Shown here piece by piece: positions 15,252 through 23,486 of a DNA stretch of 64,000 bases (within the stretch, counting starts at the first letter, position 1; each line of letters begins with the position of its first letter). The DNA comes from Pseudomonas shirazensis. Lineage in GTDB: Bacteria; Pseudomonadota; Gammaproteobacteria; Pseudomonadales; Pseudomonadaceae. The position numbers and the translations under genes are program-made. The stretch is taken from NCBI RefSeq assembly GCF_014268785.2, contig NZ_JABWRD020000003.1, forward strand, positions 434,001 through 498,000, in the 5' to 3' direction. The notes beneath the pieces are model-generated. The model was not told the DNA's origin and did not search any database. It was given only the letters and a program-made list of their open reading frames with translations.

Positions 15252-16382
15252 ATGCCCAGCCCGACCGCAATTCTCGACGCCCACTACATGGCCCTGGCCG
15301 TGCAACTGGCCCGCAAAGGCCAGTACAGCACCCATCCCAATCCGCGCGTTGGCTGCGTCATCGTGCGTGATGGCGAGGTGGTCGGCGAGGGCTGGCATGT
15401 GCGCGCCGGCGAGCCGCACGCCGAAGTGCATGCCCTGCGCCAAGCCGGCGAGCGCGCCGAGGGCGCCTGCGCCTATGTCACCCTTGAACCGTGCAGCCAC
15501 CACGGGCGCACCCCGCCGTGTGCCGAAGCGCTGGTCAACGCGGGCGTATCCCGGGTGGTCGCAGCCATGCAGGACCCTAACCCGCAAGTTGCCGGGCAAG
15601 GCCTGCGGCGCCTGGCTGAGGCCGGTATCGAAGTTGCCAGTGGCGTGCTCGAGCAAGAAGCGCGCGCGCTCAATCCCGGCTTCCTGAAGCGCATGGAGCA
15701 TGGCCTGCCGTTCGTCCGCGCCAAGCTGGCGATGAGCCTGGACGGGCGCACCGCCATGGCCAGTGGTGAAAGCCAGTGGATTACCGGCCCGGCTGCCCGT
15801 GCAGCGGTGCAACGCTTGCGCGCGCGTTCCAGCGTGGTGCTGACCAGCGCCAGCAGCGTGCTGGCCGACAATGCGCGGATGACCGTGCGCGGCGGCGAGC
15901 TGGGCCTGGACCCTGATACCACCGCCCTGGCCTTGTCGCGGCCACCGCTGCGGGTACTGATCGACAGCCGCCTGCGCCTGCCGCTGACTGCGCCTTTGTT
16001 CCAGGCCGGGCCGGTACTGGTGGTCACCGGCGCTGCCGCTGACCCACGCTACGCCGAGGCCGGCCATGAGCTGCTGCAGTTGCCCGGCGCCGATGGCCGG
16101 GTGGATCTGCCCGCCCTGCTCAGCGCCCTGGCGGCGCGCGGGGTCAACGAGATTCTGCTGGAGGCGGGCGCTGGCCTGGTCGGCGCGTTTGCCCAGCTCG
16201 GTTTGATCGACGAATACCAATTATTTGTCGCCGGCACCTTCCTCGGCTCCCAGGCCCGGCCACTGCTGGACTGGCCGCTGGCGAAGATGAGCGAAGCGCC
16301 GCGACTGAAAATCACCGAAATGCGCGCGGTGGGCGATGACTGGCGAGTCACAGCCATCCCCCAGCCGGCCACCGGCGTATAA
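15252..16382 (+). CDS. ribD: Riboflavin biosynthesis deaminase/reductase RibD
   Basis: A bifunctional enzyme of 376 aa that deaminates and then reduces the pyrimidine product of GTP cyclohydrolase II. The N-terminal deaminase domain has the zinc ligands HAEVHAL (about residue 58) and PCSHHGRTPPCAEAL. The C-terminal reductase domain starts near residue 150 (KLAMSLDGRTAMASGESQWITG). Standard length. It is first of the rib genes; the end overlaps no coding region but the ribE ribosome site follows after 35 bases. Confidence 0.97.
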   Translation: MPSPTAILDAHYMALAVQLARKGQYSTHPNPRVGCVIVRDGEVVGEGWHVRAGEPHAEVHALRQAGERAEGACAYVTLEPCSHHGRTPPCAEALVNAGVSRVVAAMQDPNPQVAGQGLRRLAEAGIEVASGVLEQEARALNPGFLKRMEHGLPFVRAKLAMSLDGRTAMASGESQWITGPAARAAVQRLRARSSVVLTSASSVLADNARMTVRGGELGLDPDTTALALSRPPLRVLIDSRLRLPLTAPLFQAGPVLVVTGAAADPRYAEAGHELLQLPGADGRVDLPALLSALAARGVNEILLEAGAGLVGAFAQLGLIDEYQLFVAGTFLGSQARPLLDWPLAKMSEAPRLKITEMRAVGDDWRVTAIPQPATGV

Positions 16383-16425
16383 TGCCCGGCTGGCCCAACG
16401 CCGCCCAGTTTCCGAGGAGAACCCA

Positions 16426-17091
16426 ATGTTCACCGGCATCATCGAATCGATCGGCACCATCCGCAGCTTGACCCCCAAGGGCGGCGACGTGCGCGTCTAC
16501 GTCCAGACCGGCAAGCTCGACCTGGGTGACGTCAAACTGGGCGACAGCATTGCCGTCAATGGCGTCTGCCTGACTGCGGTGGAACTGCCTGGCGACGGCT
16601 TCTGGGCTGACGTCAGCCGCGAAACCCTCGACTGCACCGCGTTCAATGATTTGAAAAGCGGCAGCCCGGTCAACCTGGAAAAAGCCCTGACCCCGACCAC
16701 CCGCCTGGGCGGTCACCTGGTCAGCGGCCATGTCGACGGCGTCGGCGAAATCATCTCGCGCAGCGATAACGCTCGTGCGATCCAGTTCCGCGTGCGCGCA
16801 CCCAAGGAGCTGGCCAAGTACATTGCCCACAAGGGCTCGATCACCGTCGACGGCACCAGCCTGACGGTCAATGAGGTCGATGGCGCCGAATTCGAGCTGA
16901 CCATCGTGCCGCATACCCTGTCCGAAACCATCATGGCCGACTACCGCAGCGGGCGTCGGGTGAACCTTGAGGTCGACCTGCTGGCCCGTTACCTGGAGCG
17001 TCTGCTGCTGGGTGACAAGGCTGCTGAACCGAGCAAGGGCAGTAGCATCACCGAAAGCTTCCTGGCCGCCAACGGCTACCTGAAATCCTGA
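16426..17091 (+). CDS. ribE: Riboflavin synthase, alpha subunit
   Basis: A 221-aa enzyme that dismutates two 6,7-dimethyl-8-ribityllumazine molecules to riboflavin. It has two homologous lumazine-binding barrels, each with a repeat of the motif: MFTGIIESIG with CLTAVEL in the first, and GHVDGVGEI with TSLTVNEV in the second (from about residue 98). The start MFTGII is invariant in the family and preceded by GAGGAGA. Lies between ribD and ribBA. Confidence 0.97.
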   Translation: MFTGIIESIGTIRSLTPKGGDVRVYVQTGKLDLGDVKLGDSIAVNGVCLTAVELPGDGFWADVSRETLDCTAFNDLKSGSPVNLEKALTPTTRLGGHLVSGHVDGVGEIISRSDNARAIQFRVRAPKELAKYIAHKGSITVDGTSLTVNEVDGAEFELTIVPHTLSETIMADYRSGRRVNLEVDLLARYLERLLLGDKAAEPSKGSSITESFLAANGYLKS

Positions 17092-17109
17092 TCGAGAAGG
17101 GGGTGCCGC

Positions 17110-18201
17110 GTGGCGCTCAACAGTATTGAAGAGCTGGTCGAAGACATCCGCCAAGGCAAGATGGTCATCCTCATGGATGACGAAGACCGCGAGAACGAAG
17201 GCGACATCATCATGGCCGCGGAGTGCTGCCAGCCCGAGCACATCAACTTCATGGCCAAGCACGCCCGTGGCCTGATCTGCATGCCGATGAGCCGCGAGCG
17301 CTGCGAAACCCTCAAGCTGCCGCTGATGGCGCCACGCAATGGCTCGGGCTTCGGCACCAAGTTCACCGTCTCGATCGAAGCCGCCGAAGGCGTCACCACC
17401 GGGATCTCCGCAGCCGACCGTGCGCGCACCGTGCAGGCCGCGGCAGCCAAGGATGCCAAGGCCGACGATATCGTCAGCCCTGGCCATATCTTCCCGCTGA
17501 TGGCCCAGCCTGGCGGCACCCTGGCCCGCGCCGGCCACACCGAAGCGGCCTGTGACCTGGCGCGCATGGCCGGGTTCGAGCCGAGCGGGGTGATCTGCGA
17601 AGTAATGAACGACGACGGCACCATGTCGCGTCGCGCCGAGCTGGAAGTGTTCGCCGCCGAGCACGGCCTGAAGATCGGCACCATCGCCGACCTGATCCAC
17701 TATCGCATGATCCACGAACGTACCGTTCAGCGGGTCACCGAGCAGCCACTGGACAGCGAACTGGGCCAGTTCAACCTCGTCACCTACCGTGATTCGGTCG
17801 AAGGCGATGTGCACATGGCACTGACCCTGGGCAAGATCTGCGCCGAAGAACCGACCCTGGTGCGAGTGCACAACATGGACCCGCTGCGCGACCTTTTGAT
17901 GGTCAAACAGCCCGGCCGCTGGAGCCTGCGCGCCGCCATGAGCGCCGTGGCCGAGGCTGGTAGCGGCGTGGTGCTGCTGCTCGGTCACCCGCTCGATGGC
18001 GACGTGGTGCTGGCGCATATCCGCGAAAGCGCCGGCGAAACCCAGGTCAAGACACCGAGCACCTACAGCACGGTCGGCGCCGGTTCGCAGATCCTGCGTG
18101 ACCTCGGTGTGCGCAAGATGCGCCTGATGAGCTCGCCGATGAAGTTCAATGCGATATCCGGATTCGATCTGGAAGTTGTAGAATACGTGCCCTCTGAGTG
18201 A
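17110..18201 (+). CDS. ribBA: RibBA: DHBP synthase fused to a degenerate GTP cyclohydrolase II-like domain
   Basis: A 363-aa protein starting at GTG. Residues 1-200 form 3,4-dihydroxy-2-butanone 4-phosphate synthase with the acidic DDEDRENEGD loop and TEAACDLARMAG. Residues about 205-363 are GTP cyclohydrolase II-like but lack all three zinc cysteines (the place of HSEC...RCDC reads HNMDPLRDLLMVKQPG) and the RQEGRG motif. So only the DHBP half should be active, and the cyclohydrolase step falls to ribA at 21638. In operon with ribE (18-base gap) and ribH. Confidence 0.93.
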   Translation: MALNSIEELVEDIRQGKMVILMDDEDRENEGDIIMAAECCQPEHINFMAKHARGLICMPMSRERCETLKLPLMAPRNGSGFGTKFTVSIEAAEGVTTGISAADRARTVQAAAAKDAKADDIVSPGHIFPLMAQPGGTLARAGHTEAACDLARMAGFEPSGVICEVMNDDGTMSRRAELEVFAAEHGLKIGTIADLIHYRMIHERTVQRVTEQPLDSELGQFNLVTYRDSVEGDVHMALTLGKICAEEPTLVRVHNMDPLRDLLMVKQPGRWSLRAAMSAVAEAGSGVVLLLGHPLDGDVVLAHIRESAGETQVKTPSTYSTVGAGSQILRDLGVRKMRLMSSPMKFNAISGFDLEVVEYVPSE

Positions 18202-18247
18202 CACAGGCGCGCCAATCGCCCTGGCGCTCGTGTCCAAACCCTCCTGC

Positions 18248-18266
18248 AGGCCGCCTAGGGCGGCCT
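18248..18266 (+). terminator. Hairpin between ribBA and ribH
   Basis: An 8-bp perfect stem AGGCCGCC / GGCGGCCT with a 3-base loop, followed by CGCTCTTTAAAA. The U-tract is poor, so it may be an attenuator or an RNA-stability hairpin inside the operon. Confidence 0.45.
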
Positions 18267-18291
18267 CGCTCTTTAAAATGAGAACACCGCA

Positions 18292-18768
18292 ATGACCCTG
18301 AAGACCATCGAAGGTACCTTCATCGCCCCCAAAGGTCGCTATGCTTTGGTGGTTGGCCGTTTCAACAGCTTCGTCGTCGAAAGCCTGGTGAGCGGTGCCG
18401 TTGATGCGCTGGTACGCCATGGCGTCAGCGAAAGCGACATCACCATCATCCGTGCTCCTGGCGCCTTCGAAATCCCGCTGGTTGCACAGAAAGTCGCCCA
18501 GCAAAGCGCTTACGACGCGATCATCGCCCTGGGCGCCGTGATCCGTGGTGGTACTCCGCACTTCGAATACGTTGCGGGCGAATGCACCAAGGGCCTGGCC
18601 CAGGTGTCGATGGAGTTCGGTGTGCCAGTCGCGTTCGGCGTACTGACCGTCGACTCGATCGAGCAGGCCATCGAACGTTCCGGCACCAAAGCCGGCAACA
18701 AAGGCGCTGAAGCTGCCCTGTCCGCCTTGGAAATGGTCAGCCTGCTGGCGCAGTTGGAGGCCAAGTGA
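18292..18768 (+). CDS. ribH: 6,7-dimethyl-8-ribityllumazine synthase
   Basis: A 158-aa lumazine synthase, the penultimate step of riboflavin synthesis, normally an icosahedral or decameric assembly. It has VVGRFNSFVVESLVSGAVDAL, the phosphate-binding GAVIRGGTPHFEYV loop with the catalytic His, and the FGVLTVDSIEQAIER segment. Standard length. Its stop overlaps the nusB GTG start by four bases. Confidence 0.97.
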   Translation: MTLKTIEGTFIAPKGRYALVVGRFNSFVVESLVSGAVDALVRHGVSESDITIIRAPGAFEIPLVAQKVAQQSAYDAIIALGAVIRGGTPHFEYVAGECTKGLAQVSMEFGVPVAFGVLTVDSIEQAIERSGTKAGNKGAEAALSALEMVSLLAQLEAK

Positions 18769-19265
18769 TTAGCGACGAAAGCGATCGTTTCAACCCGCGC
18801 GATCCAAAACCTGCGGATGCTGGCAAACCATCGAAAAGCGCCAAGCGTCGCGAAGCACGCAAGCTCGCGACCCAGGCGCTGTATCAGTGGCACATGGCCA
18901 AGCAATCGCTGAACGAAATCGAGGCGCAGTTCCGCGTCGACAACGATTTCTCCGACATCGACGGCGCTTATTTCCGCGAGATCCTGCACGGGGTTCCGGC
19001 GAAGAAAGACGACATCGATGCCGCGCTCAAGCCTTGCCTGGACACCCCGCTGGAAGAGCTCGACCCGGTTGAACTGGCGGTTCTGCGCCTGTCCACCTGG
19101 GAGTTCCTGATGCGCGTTGACGTGCCTTACCGGGTCGTGATCAACGAAGGCGTCGAGCTGGCCAAGATCTTCGGCGCCACCGACGGCCACAAGTTCGTCA
19201 ATGGTGTACTCGACAAGCTGGCGCCGCTGGTCCGTGAAGCGGAAGTCAAGGCGTTCAAGCGCTGA
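18765..19265 (+). CDS. nusB: Transcription antitermination factor NusB
   Basis: A 166-aa all-helical RNA-binding protein that with NusE binds boxA of rRNA leaders. The N-terminal arginine-rich KRREARKLATQALYQWHMAK and the later RVVINEGVELAKIFGATDGHKFVNGVLDKLA are family signatures. It starts at GTG, overlapping the ribH stop. The first 20 residues are a short Pseudomonas-type extension. Confidence 0.97.
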   Translation: MISDESDRFNPRDPKPADAGKPSKSAKRREARKLATQALYQWHMAKQSLNEIEAQFRVDNDFSDIDGAYFREILHGVPAKKDDIDAALKPCLDTPLEELDPVELAVLRLSTWEFLMRVDVPYRVVINEGVELAKIFGATDGHKFVNGVLDKLAPLVREAEVKAFKR

Positions 19266-19283
19266 TTACGGCGCTGACCAGCC

Positions 19284-20249
19284 ATGGGTGAGTTCGAGCT
19301 GATCCGTCATTACTTCGCCGCCGCGCCCTGTGCGCAGGGCGGCGCAGGTGTTGCGTTGGGGATCGGCGACGACTGTGCCCTGCTTGACCTGCCGGCTGCC
19401 GCGCAGCTGGCAGTGTCTACCGATACCTTGGTCGCCGGCGTGCATTTTCCGCACGCCTGCGACCCCTCGCTACTGGGCCAGCGCTCGCTGGCCGTAGCAG
19501 CCAGTGACCTGGCAGCCATGGGCGCCACGCCCGTCGGCTTTACCCTGGCGCTGACCTTGCCCGAGGTCAGCGAACAGTGGCTCAAGGCGTATGCCGAAGG
19601 CCTCGATCGCATGGCGCGGCATTGCTGCCTGAGCCTGATTGGCGGCGACACCACCCGCGGCCCACTGAGTATCACCATGACTGTGTTTGGCCGGGTTCCG
19701 GCCGGGCAGGCCCTGCTGCGCTCGGGCGCGCAGGTGGGTGACTTGCTCTGTGTGGGCGGCGAGCTGGGCAATGCCGCCGGCGCCTTGCCGTTGGTGCTGG
19801 GCGAGCGCGAAGCGGCGGCCGAGATCAGTGCGCCGCTGCTGGCACAGTACTGGTCACCTTCGCCGCAGTTTGCCCTGGGCCGCGCTCTGCGCGGCAAGGC
19901 CACCGCGGCGCTGGATATCTCCGATGGCTTGTTGGCCGACTGCGGCCATATCGCCAAGGCGTCCCGGCTGGCGCTCGAGGTGAACCTGGCCCAGGTGCCA
20001 GTGTCACCTGCTCTAGTGGCTTTTTCAGGGCCAGCGGCAGCCCGCCAGGCGGCGCTGACCGGTGGCGACGATTATGTCCTGGTGTTCACCTTGCCCGCGC
20101 AGCACCTGCCCGCGTTGCGTGACGCTGGCCTGGCGGTGCATGTCATCGGCCGGGCAGTGGCTGGCGAAGGCGTGGTTTTACGCGACGAACACGGCCAGGA
20201 CATCACCCCGCGACAACGCGGCTATCAACATTTTAGGGAGACACCGTGA
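19284..20249 (+). CDS. thiL: Thiamine-monophosphate kinase
   Basis: A 321-aa kinase making thiamine diphosphate from thiamine monophosphate. MGEFELIRHYF, GIGDDCALL (metal/ATP site), the STDTLVAGVHF loop, and SLIGGDTTRGP are ThiL hallmarks, with AIR-synthase-type N- and C-terminal domains. The stop overlaps the pgpA start by four bases. Confidence 0.96.
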   Translation: MGEFELIRHYFAAAPCAQGGAGVALGIGDDCALLDLPAAAQLAVSTDTLVAGVHFPHACDPSLLGQRSLAVAASDLAAMGATPVGFTLALTLPEVSEQWLKAYAEGLDRMARHCCLSLIGGDTTRGPLSITMTVFGRVPAGQALLRSGAQVGDLLCVGGELGNAAGALPLVLGEREAAAEISAPLLAQYWSPSPQFALGRALRGKATAALDISDGLLADCGHIAKASRLALEVNLAQVPVSPALVAFSGPAAARQAALTGGDDYVLVFTLPAQHLPALRDAGLAVHVIGRAVAGEGVVLRDEHGQDITPRQRGYQHFRETP

Positions 20250-20749
20250 CCGACCACCCCAATCAGGTGCCTGCGGAGTTCGTTCCGCCTTCGGTCTGGC
20301 GCAACCCGTGGCACTTCATCGCCTTTGGCTTCGGTTCCGGCACTTTGCCCAAGGCCCCCGGCACCTGGGGCTCGCTGGTAGCGCTGCCGTTCATTCCGCT
20401 GTGGCAGATGTTGCCCGACTGGGGCTACTGGCTACTGCTGGGCGTGACCATGCTGTTCGGCTTCTGGCTGTGCGGCAAGGTCGCCACCGACTTGCGCGTT
20501 CACGACCATGAAGGCATTGTCTGGGACGAAATGGTCGGCATGTGGATCACCCTCTGGCTGGTGCCGGAGGGCTGGCAGTGGTTGCTGGCCGGGTTCCTCA
20601 TGTTCCGCTTCTTCGACATCCTCAAGCCGTGGCCGATTCGCTGGATCGACAAACACGTGCATGGCGGGTTCGGGATCATGCTTGACGATATCCTCGCCGG
20701 CGTCTTCGCCTGGCTGAGCATGCAGGTTCTGGTCTGGGCAGTCGCCTGA
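20246..20749 (+). CDS. pgpA: Phosphatidylglycerophosphatase A
   Basis: A 167-aa inner-membrane phosphatase giving phosphatidylglycerol. The GTLPKAPGTWGSL segment, DHEGIVWDEMVGMWI (metal-binding acidic residues) and RFFDILKPWPIRWID are the PgpA signature. Three to four hydrophobic helices. GTG start overlapping the thiL stop. Confidence 0.96.
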   Translation: MTDHPNQVPAEFVPPSVWRNPWHFIAFGFGSGTLPKAPGTWGSLVALPFIPLWQMLPDWGYWLLLGVTMLFGFWLCGKVATDLRVHDHEGIVWDEMVGMWITLWLVPEGWQWLLAGFLMFRFFDILKPWPIRWIDKHVHGGFGIMLDDILAGVFAWLSMQVLVWAVA

Positions 20750-20763
20750 TACGGGAGTGGCAG

Positions 20764-21513
20764 ATGGGTTTACGGACGGCGGTGCTGCTGTTGCTGATGC
20801 TGCTTGGCGGCGCTGTTGCCAACGCCAGCGACAAGCCTCAGTTGGGCCAGATCCATCTGGTCAGTGAAGACTGGCTCGACTACACCAACGCCGACGGCAC
20901 AGGTCTGGCGTGGGACGTGTTGCGCCAGGTGTTCGAACCCGCCGGGGTCAAGGTGTCCATCCAGAGCGCGCCCTACAGCCGTGCCATTGGCCTGGTCAAA
21001 CGTGGCGAGGCGGATGCCTGGGTTGGCTCCTACAAGCAGGAGAGCGACGACAACCTCTACCCGCGCTGGCACTTCGATGTCGATCATATCTATGCGCTGG
21101 GTCTGACCAGCAAGCCAGTGCCGATCCCCGCCAATATCGGCGACTATCGCCTGGCCTGGGTGCGCGGCTACGACTACGGCAGTTACTTGCCGAATGTGCA
21201 TAAGTTCAGGGAAATCCAGCGCCGCGAAGGGATTCTGCCGATGCTCGAGCATAACCGGGTCGACTTCTATGTCGATTCACTCACAGAAGTCGAGTACGTC
21301 CAGGCCCAGGCGCCCAAGCCGGACAGCTTTCGCCGCACTCATGTAGCAGAATTGCCGCTCTATCTTGCCTTTGCTCGCAATGAGCAAGGCAAGGCGCTGA
21401 GTGAGCTGTTTGACCAACGCATGCAGCAACTGGTGCGCAGCGGCGAGCTGGAAGCGGTCTTCAAGAAGTGGAAGCAGCCCTATCCGTTCACTGCCGACAG
21501 CCAGCCTCGCTGA
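20764..21513 (+). CDS. Periplasmic solute-binding protein, SBP_bac_3 type
   Basis: A 249-aa exported protein: signal peptide of about 20 residues (MGLRTAVLLLLMLLGGAVANA), then a two-lobed amino-acid-binding-like fold (WDVLRQVFEPAGVKVSI, GEADAWVGSYKQE, NRVDFYVDSLTEVEY). No permease or ATPase gene is adjacent, so it may be an orphan binding or sensing protein. Ligand unknown. It follows pgpA after 14 bases, so may share the operon. Confidence 0.85.
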   Translation: MGLRTAVLLLLMLLGGAVANASDKPQLGQIHLVSEDWLDYTNADGTGLAWDVLRQVFEPAGVKVSIQSAPYSRAIGLVKRGEADAWVGSYKQESDDNLYPRWHFDVDHIYALGLTSKPVPIPANIGDYRLAWVRGYDYGSYLPNVHKFREIQRREGILPMLEHNRVDFYVDSLTEVEYVQAQAPKPDSFRRTHVAELPLYLAFARNEQGKALSELFDQRMQQLVRSGELEAVFKKWKQPYPFTADSQPR

Positions 21514-21637
21514 GCATATCCTCGCTAAGCATCGAACCTTTCGATCTTAACTGACGGTATTCACCGTGCGCACGCTCGTCAGCCTGCTGATACAATCGGC
21601 CCACGTGAAATTCCAAGTTACTAATCAGGAGCACAAC

Positions 21638-22255
21638 GTGCCCGTCGTCTTTGTTGCCGCCTCGAAACTTCCGACTCCTTTTGCGACCTTCACCATGCAT
21701 GGCTTTCTTGACGAAGCCACGGGCCGCGAGCACGTCGTGCTCAGCCTGGGTGATATCGCTGATGGTGAGCCGGTGCTCGGGCGTCTGCACTCCGAGTGCT
21801 TGACTGGGGATGCGCTGTTCAGCCAGCGTTGCGACTGCGGTTCGCAGCTTGAAGCTGCGCTGCAGGCGATTGCCCGCGAAGGCCGCGGCGTGCTGTTGTA
21901 TTTGCGTCAGGAAGGCCGCGGTATCGGCTTGTTGAACAAGATTCGCGCCTACGAACTGCAGGATGGCGGCGCCGACACGGTCGAGGCCAACGAGCGCCTG
22001 GGCTTTGCCGCCGACCAGCGCGACTATGCCATGTGCCTGCCGATGCTCGAGCACCTGGGCGTGAAGTCGCTGCGCCTGATGACCAACAACCCGCGCAAGG
22101 TCAAGGCGCTGACCGCCATGGCCATCAACGTTGCCGAGCGCGTGCCGCTGCACACCGGTCACAACCCGCACAACAGCCACTACCTGGCGACCAAGGCTGG
22201 CAAGCTCGGCCACATGATGGGCACCGAGCACCAGGGCGAGGTGCCACAGGCGTGA
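21638..22255 (+). CDS. ribA: GTP cyclohydrolase II
   Basis: A 205-aa enzyme for the first step of riboflavin synthesis. The three zinc cysteines are in HSECLTGDALFSQRCDCGSQL, and RQEGRGIGLLNKIRAYELQDGGADTVEAN carries the catalytic residues. The GTG start (VPVVFVAASKLPTPFATF) has AGGAG eight bases before it; the frame opens upstream at 21566 without a ribosome site. It supplies the activity missing from the C-terminal half of RibBA. Confidence 0.96.
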   Translation: MPVVFVAASKLPTPFATFTMHGFLDEATGREHVVLSLGDIADGEPVLGRLHSECLTGDALFSQRCDCGSQLEAALQAIAREGRGVLLYLRQEGRGIGLLNKIRAYELQDGGADTVEANERLGFAADQRDYAMCLPMLEHLGVKSLRLMTNNPRKVKALTAMAINVAERVPLHTGHNPHNSHYLATKAGKLGHMMGTEHQGEVPQA

Positions 22256-22671
22256 CCCGCAGCGAGGTCAAGCGACGGTTGGCCCTGACCTGGTGGCAGT
22301 ACCTGGCGCTGGGCTTGCTGCCGCTGCCGATCATGGCCTGGGCGTTTGGCGGCGGTGACGGCCTGATCCCGGTGCTGGCGATGCCGTTGTTCATTGCTGG
22401 TGCCGCGACCATGTTTCTCAGCCTTGCGCGGTTTGCCGCGTACAAGCGCGCGTTGATCCACACCAGCAAGGTGCTCGGCGGCGTCGAAGAGCCCGCGGCC
22501 TGGATCGAGCTGGCGCGGGTACGCCGCCTGGCCATGCTGTACGCCTGCATCCCCGCCTGGGTCGCCGCACTGTCGGTGCTGGTCGGGCTGGAGGCAGTGC
22601 CCCAGGTGCTGCTGGCTTTGTCCACCGTGGTGATCCTGTACCTCTATCGCATCCCGCGTCAGCTGGGTTGA
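22252..22671 (+). CDS. Small multi-pass membrane protein
   Basis: A 139-aa protein with four hydrophobic segments (about residues 14-31, 36-55, 95-112, 115-132) and a basic, soluble loop between the second and third (KRALIHTSKVLGGVEEPAAW). I chose the GTG at 22252 because it overlaps the ribA stop by four bases, and its own stop overlaps the btuF ATG. No family recognised. The position next to B12 uptake genes does not prove a role there. Confidence 0.7.
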   Translation: MTRSEVKRRLALTWWQYLALGLLPLPIMAWAFGGGDGLIPVLAMPLFIAGAATMFLSLARFAAYKRALIHTSKVLGGVEEPAAWIELARVRRLAMLYACIPAWVAALSVLVGLEAVPQVLLALSTVVILYLYRIPRQLG

Positions 22672-23486
22672 TGCGACTGCTCTGCTGCCTGCTGCTGATG
22701 CTCGGCAGCACCGTTGCCGCCGAGCCACTGCGGGTGGTCAGCCTGGCACCGTCGATGAGCGAAATCATGCTCGAACTGCACGCCGATGACCTGCTGGTGG
22801 GCGTGCTCGACGGCGGCGAGCGGCCAGCGGCGCTGCGTCATCTGTCGTCGGTGGGTCGCCAGGGCCAGCTGGACATGGAGCGCCTGCTCAGCCTGCGGCC
22901 GGACTTGCTGCTGTTGTGGCCCGGCGCCGTTGCCCCCGCTCAGCGCGAGCAACTGCGCCGGCTGGGAATTGCCAGCTACGATGGCGAAGTGACCACGCTC
23001 GAGCAGTTGCTCATCCACATCGAAGCCATCGCCATCCGTGTCGGTCGGGCCGAACAGGGCCAGCGCTACGCGGATGGCTTGCGCCAGCGCCTGCAAGAGC
23101 TGCGGCAACGCTACCATCGCGAGCAGCCGCTGACGGTGTTCTATCAGGTCTGGGACAAGCCGCTGTATACCTTGGGCGGCAAGCAGATCGTCAGCGATGC
23201 GCTGAGTGTATGTGGCGCGCGCAACGCGTTCGCCGACCTGCCGCAGCCGGCGCCGATGGTGAGTGTGGAGGCGGTGCTGGCGCGCAACCCGGATGTGATT
23301 GTCGCGGGCGACCAGGCCCAGCTGGCGAGCTGGCGGGCCTGGCCGCAGCTCAAGGCCACGGCTGGCGGTCACCTGCTGGTGCTGCCGGACAACGGTTTGG
23401 AGCGCCCAAGCGGGCAGATGATTGAAGCTACCGCCAAGCTGTGCGCCTTGCTCGACGCTACAGTGCCGGCGTCCAGGTCACGCTGA
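22671..23486 (+). CDS. btuF: Cobalamin-binding periplasmic protein, BtuF-like
   Basis: A 271-aa class III substrate-binding protein: signal peptide MRLLCCLLLMLGSTVAA, then RVVSLAPSMSEIMLELHADDLLVGV and the domain-linking helix, typical of BtuF/FhuD folds. It is encoded tail-to-tail with a BtuB-type receptor, with 29 bases of coding overlap, supporting B12 as ligand. No BtuC/BtuD genes are in the window. ATG overlaps the preceding stop (TGATG). Confidence 0.85.
   Translation: MRLLCCLLLMLGSTVAAEPLRVVSLAPSMSEIMLELHADDLLVGVLDGGERPAALRHLSSVGRQGQLDMERLLSLRPDLLLLWPGAVAPAQREQLRRLGIASYDGEVTTLEQLLIHIEAIAIRVGRAEQGQRYADGLRQRLQELRQRYHREQPLTVFYQVWDKPLYTLGGKQIVSDALSVCGARNAFADLPQPAPMVSVEAVLARNPDVIVAGDQAQLASWRAWPQLKATAGGHLLVLPDNGLERPSGQMIEATAKLCALLDATVPASRSR

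Noticed and set aside
16348..18561. Minus-strand reading frame of 737 codons over ribE, ribBA and ribH
   Set aside because: Lies antisense to three certain riboflavin genes and shows no domain motif.
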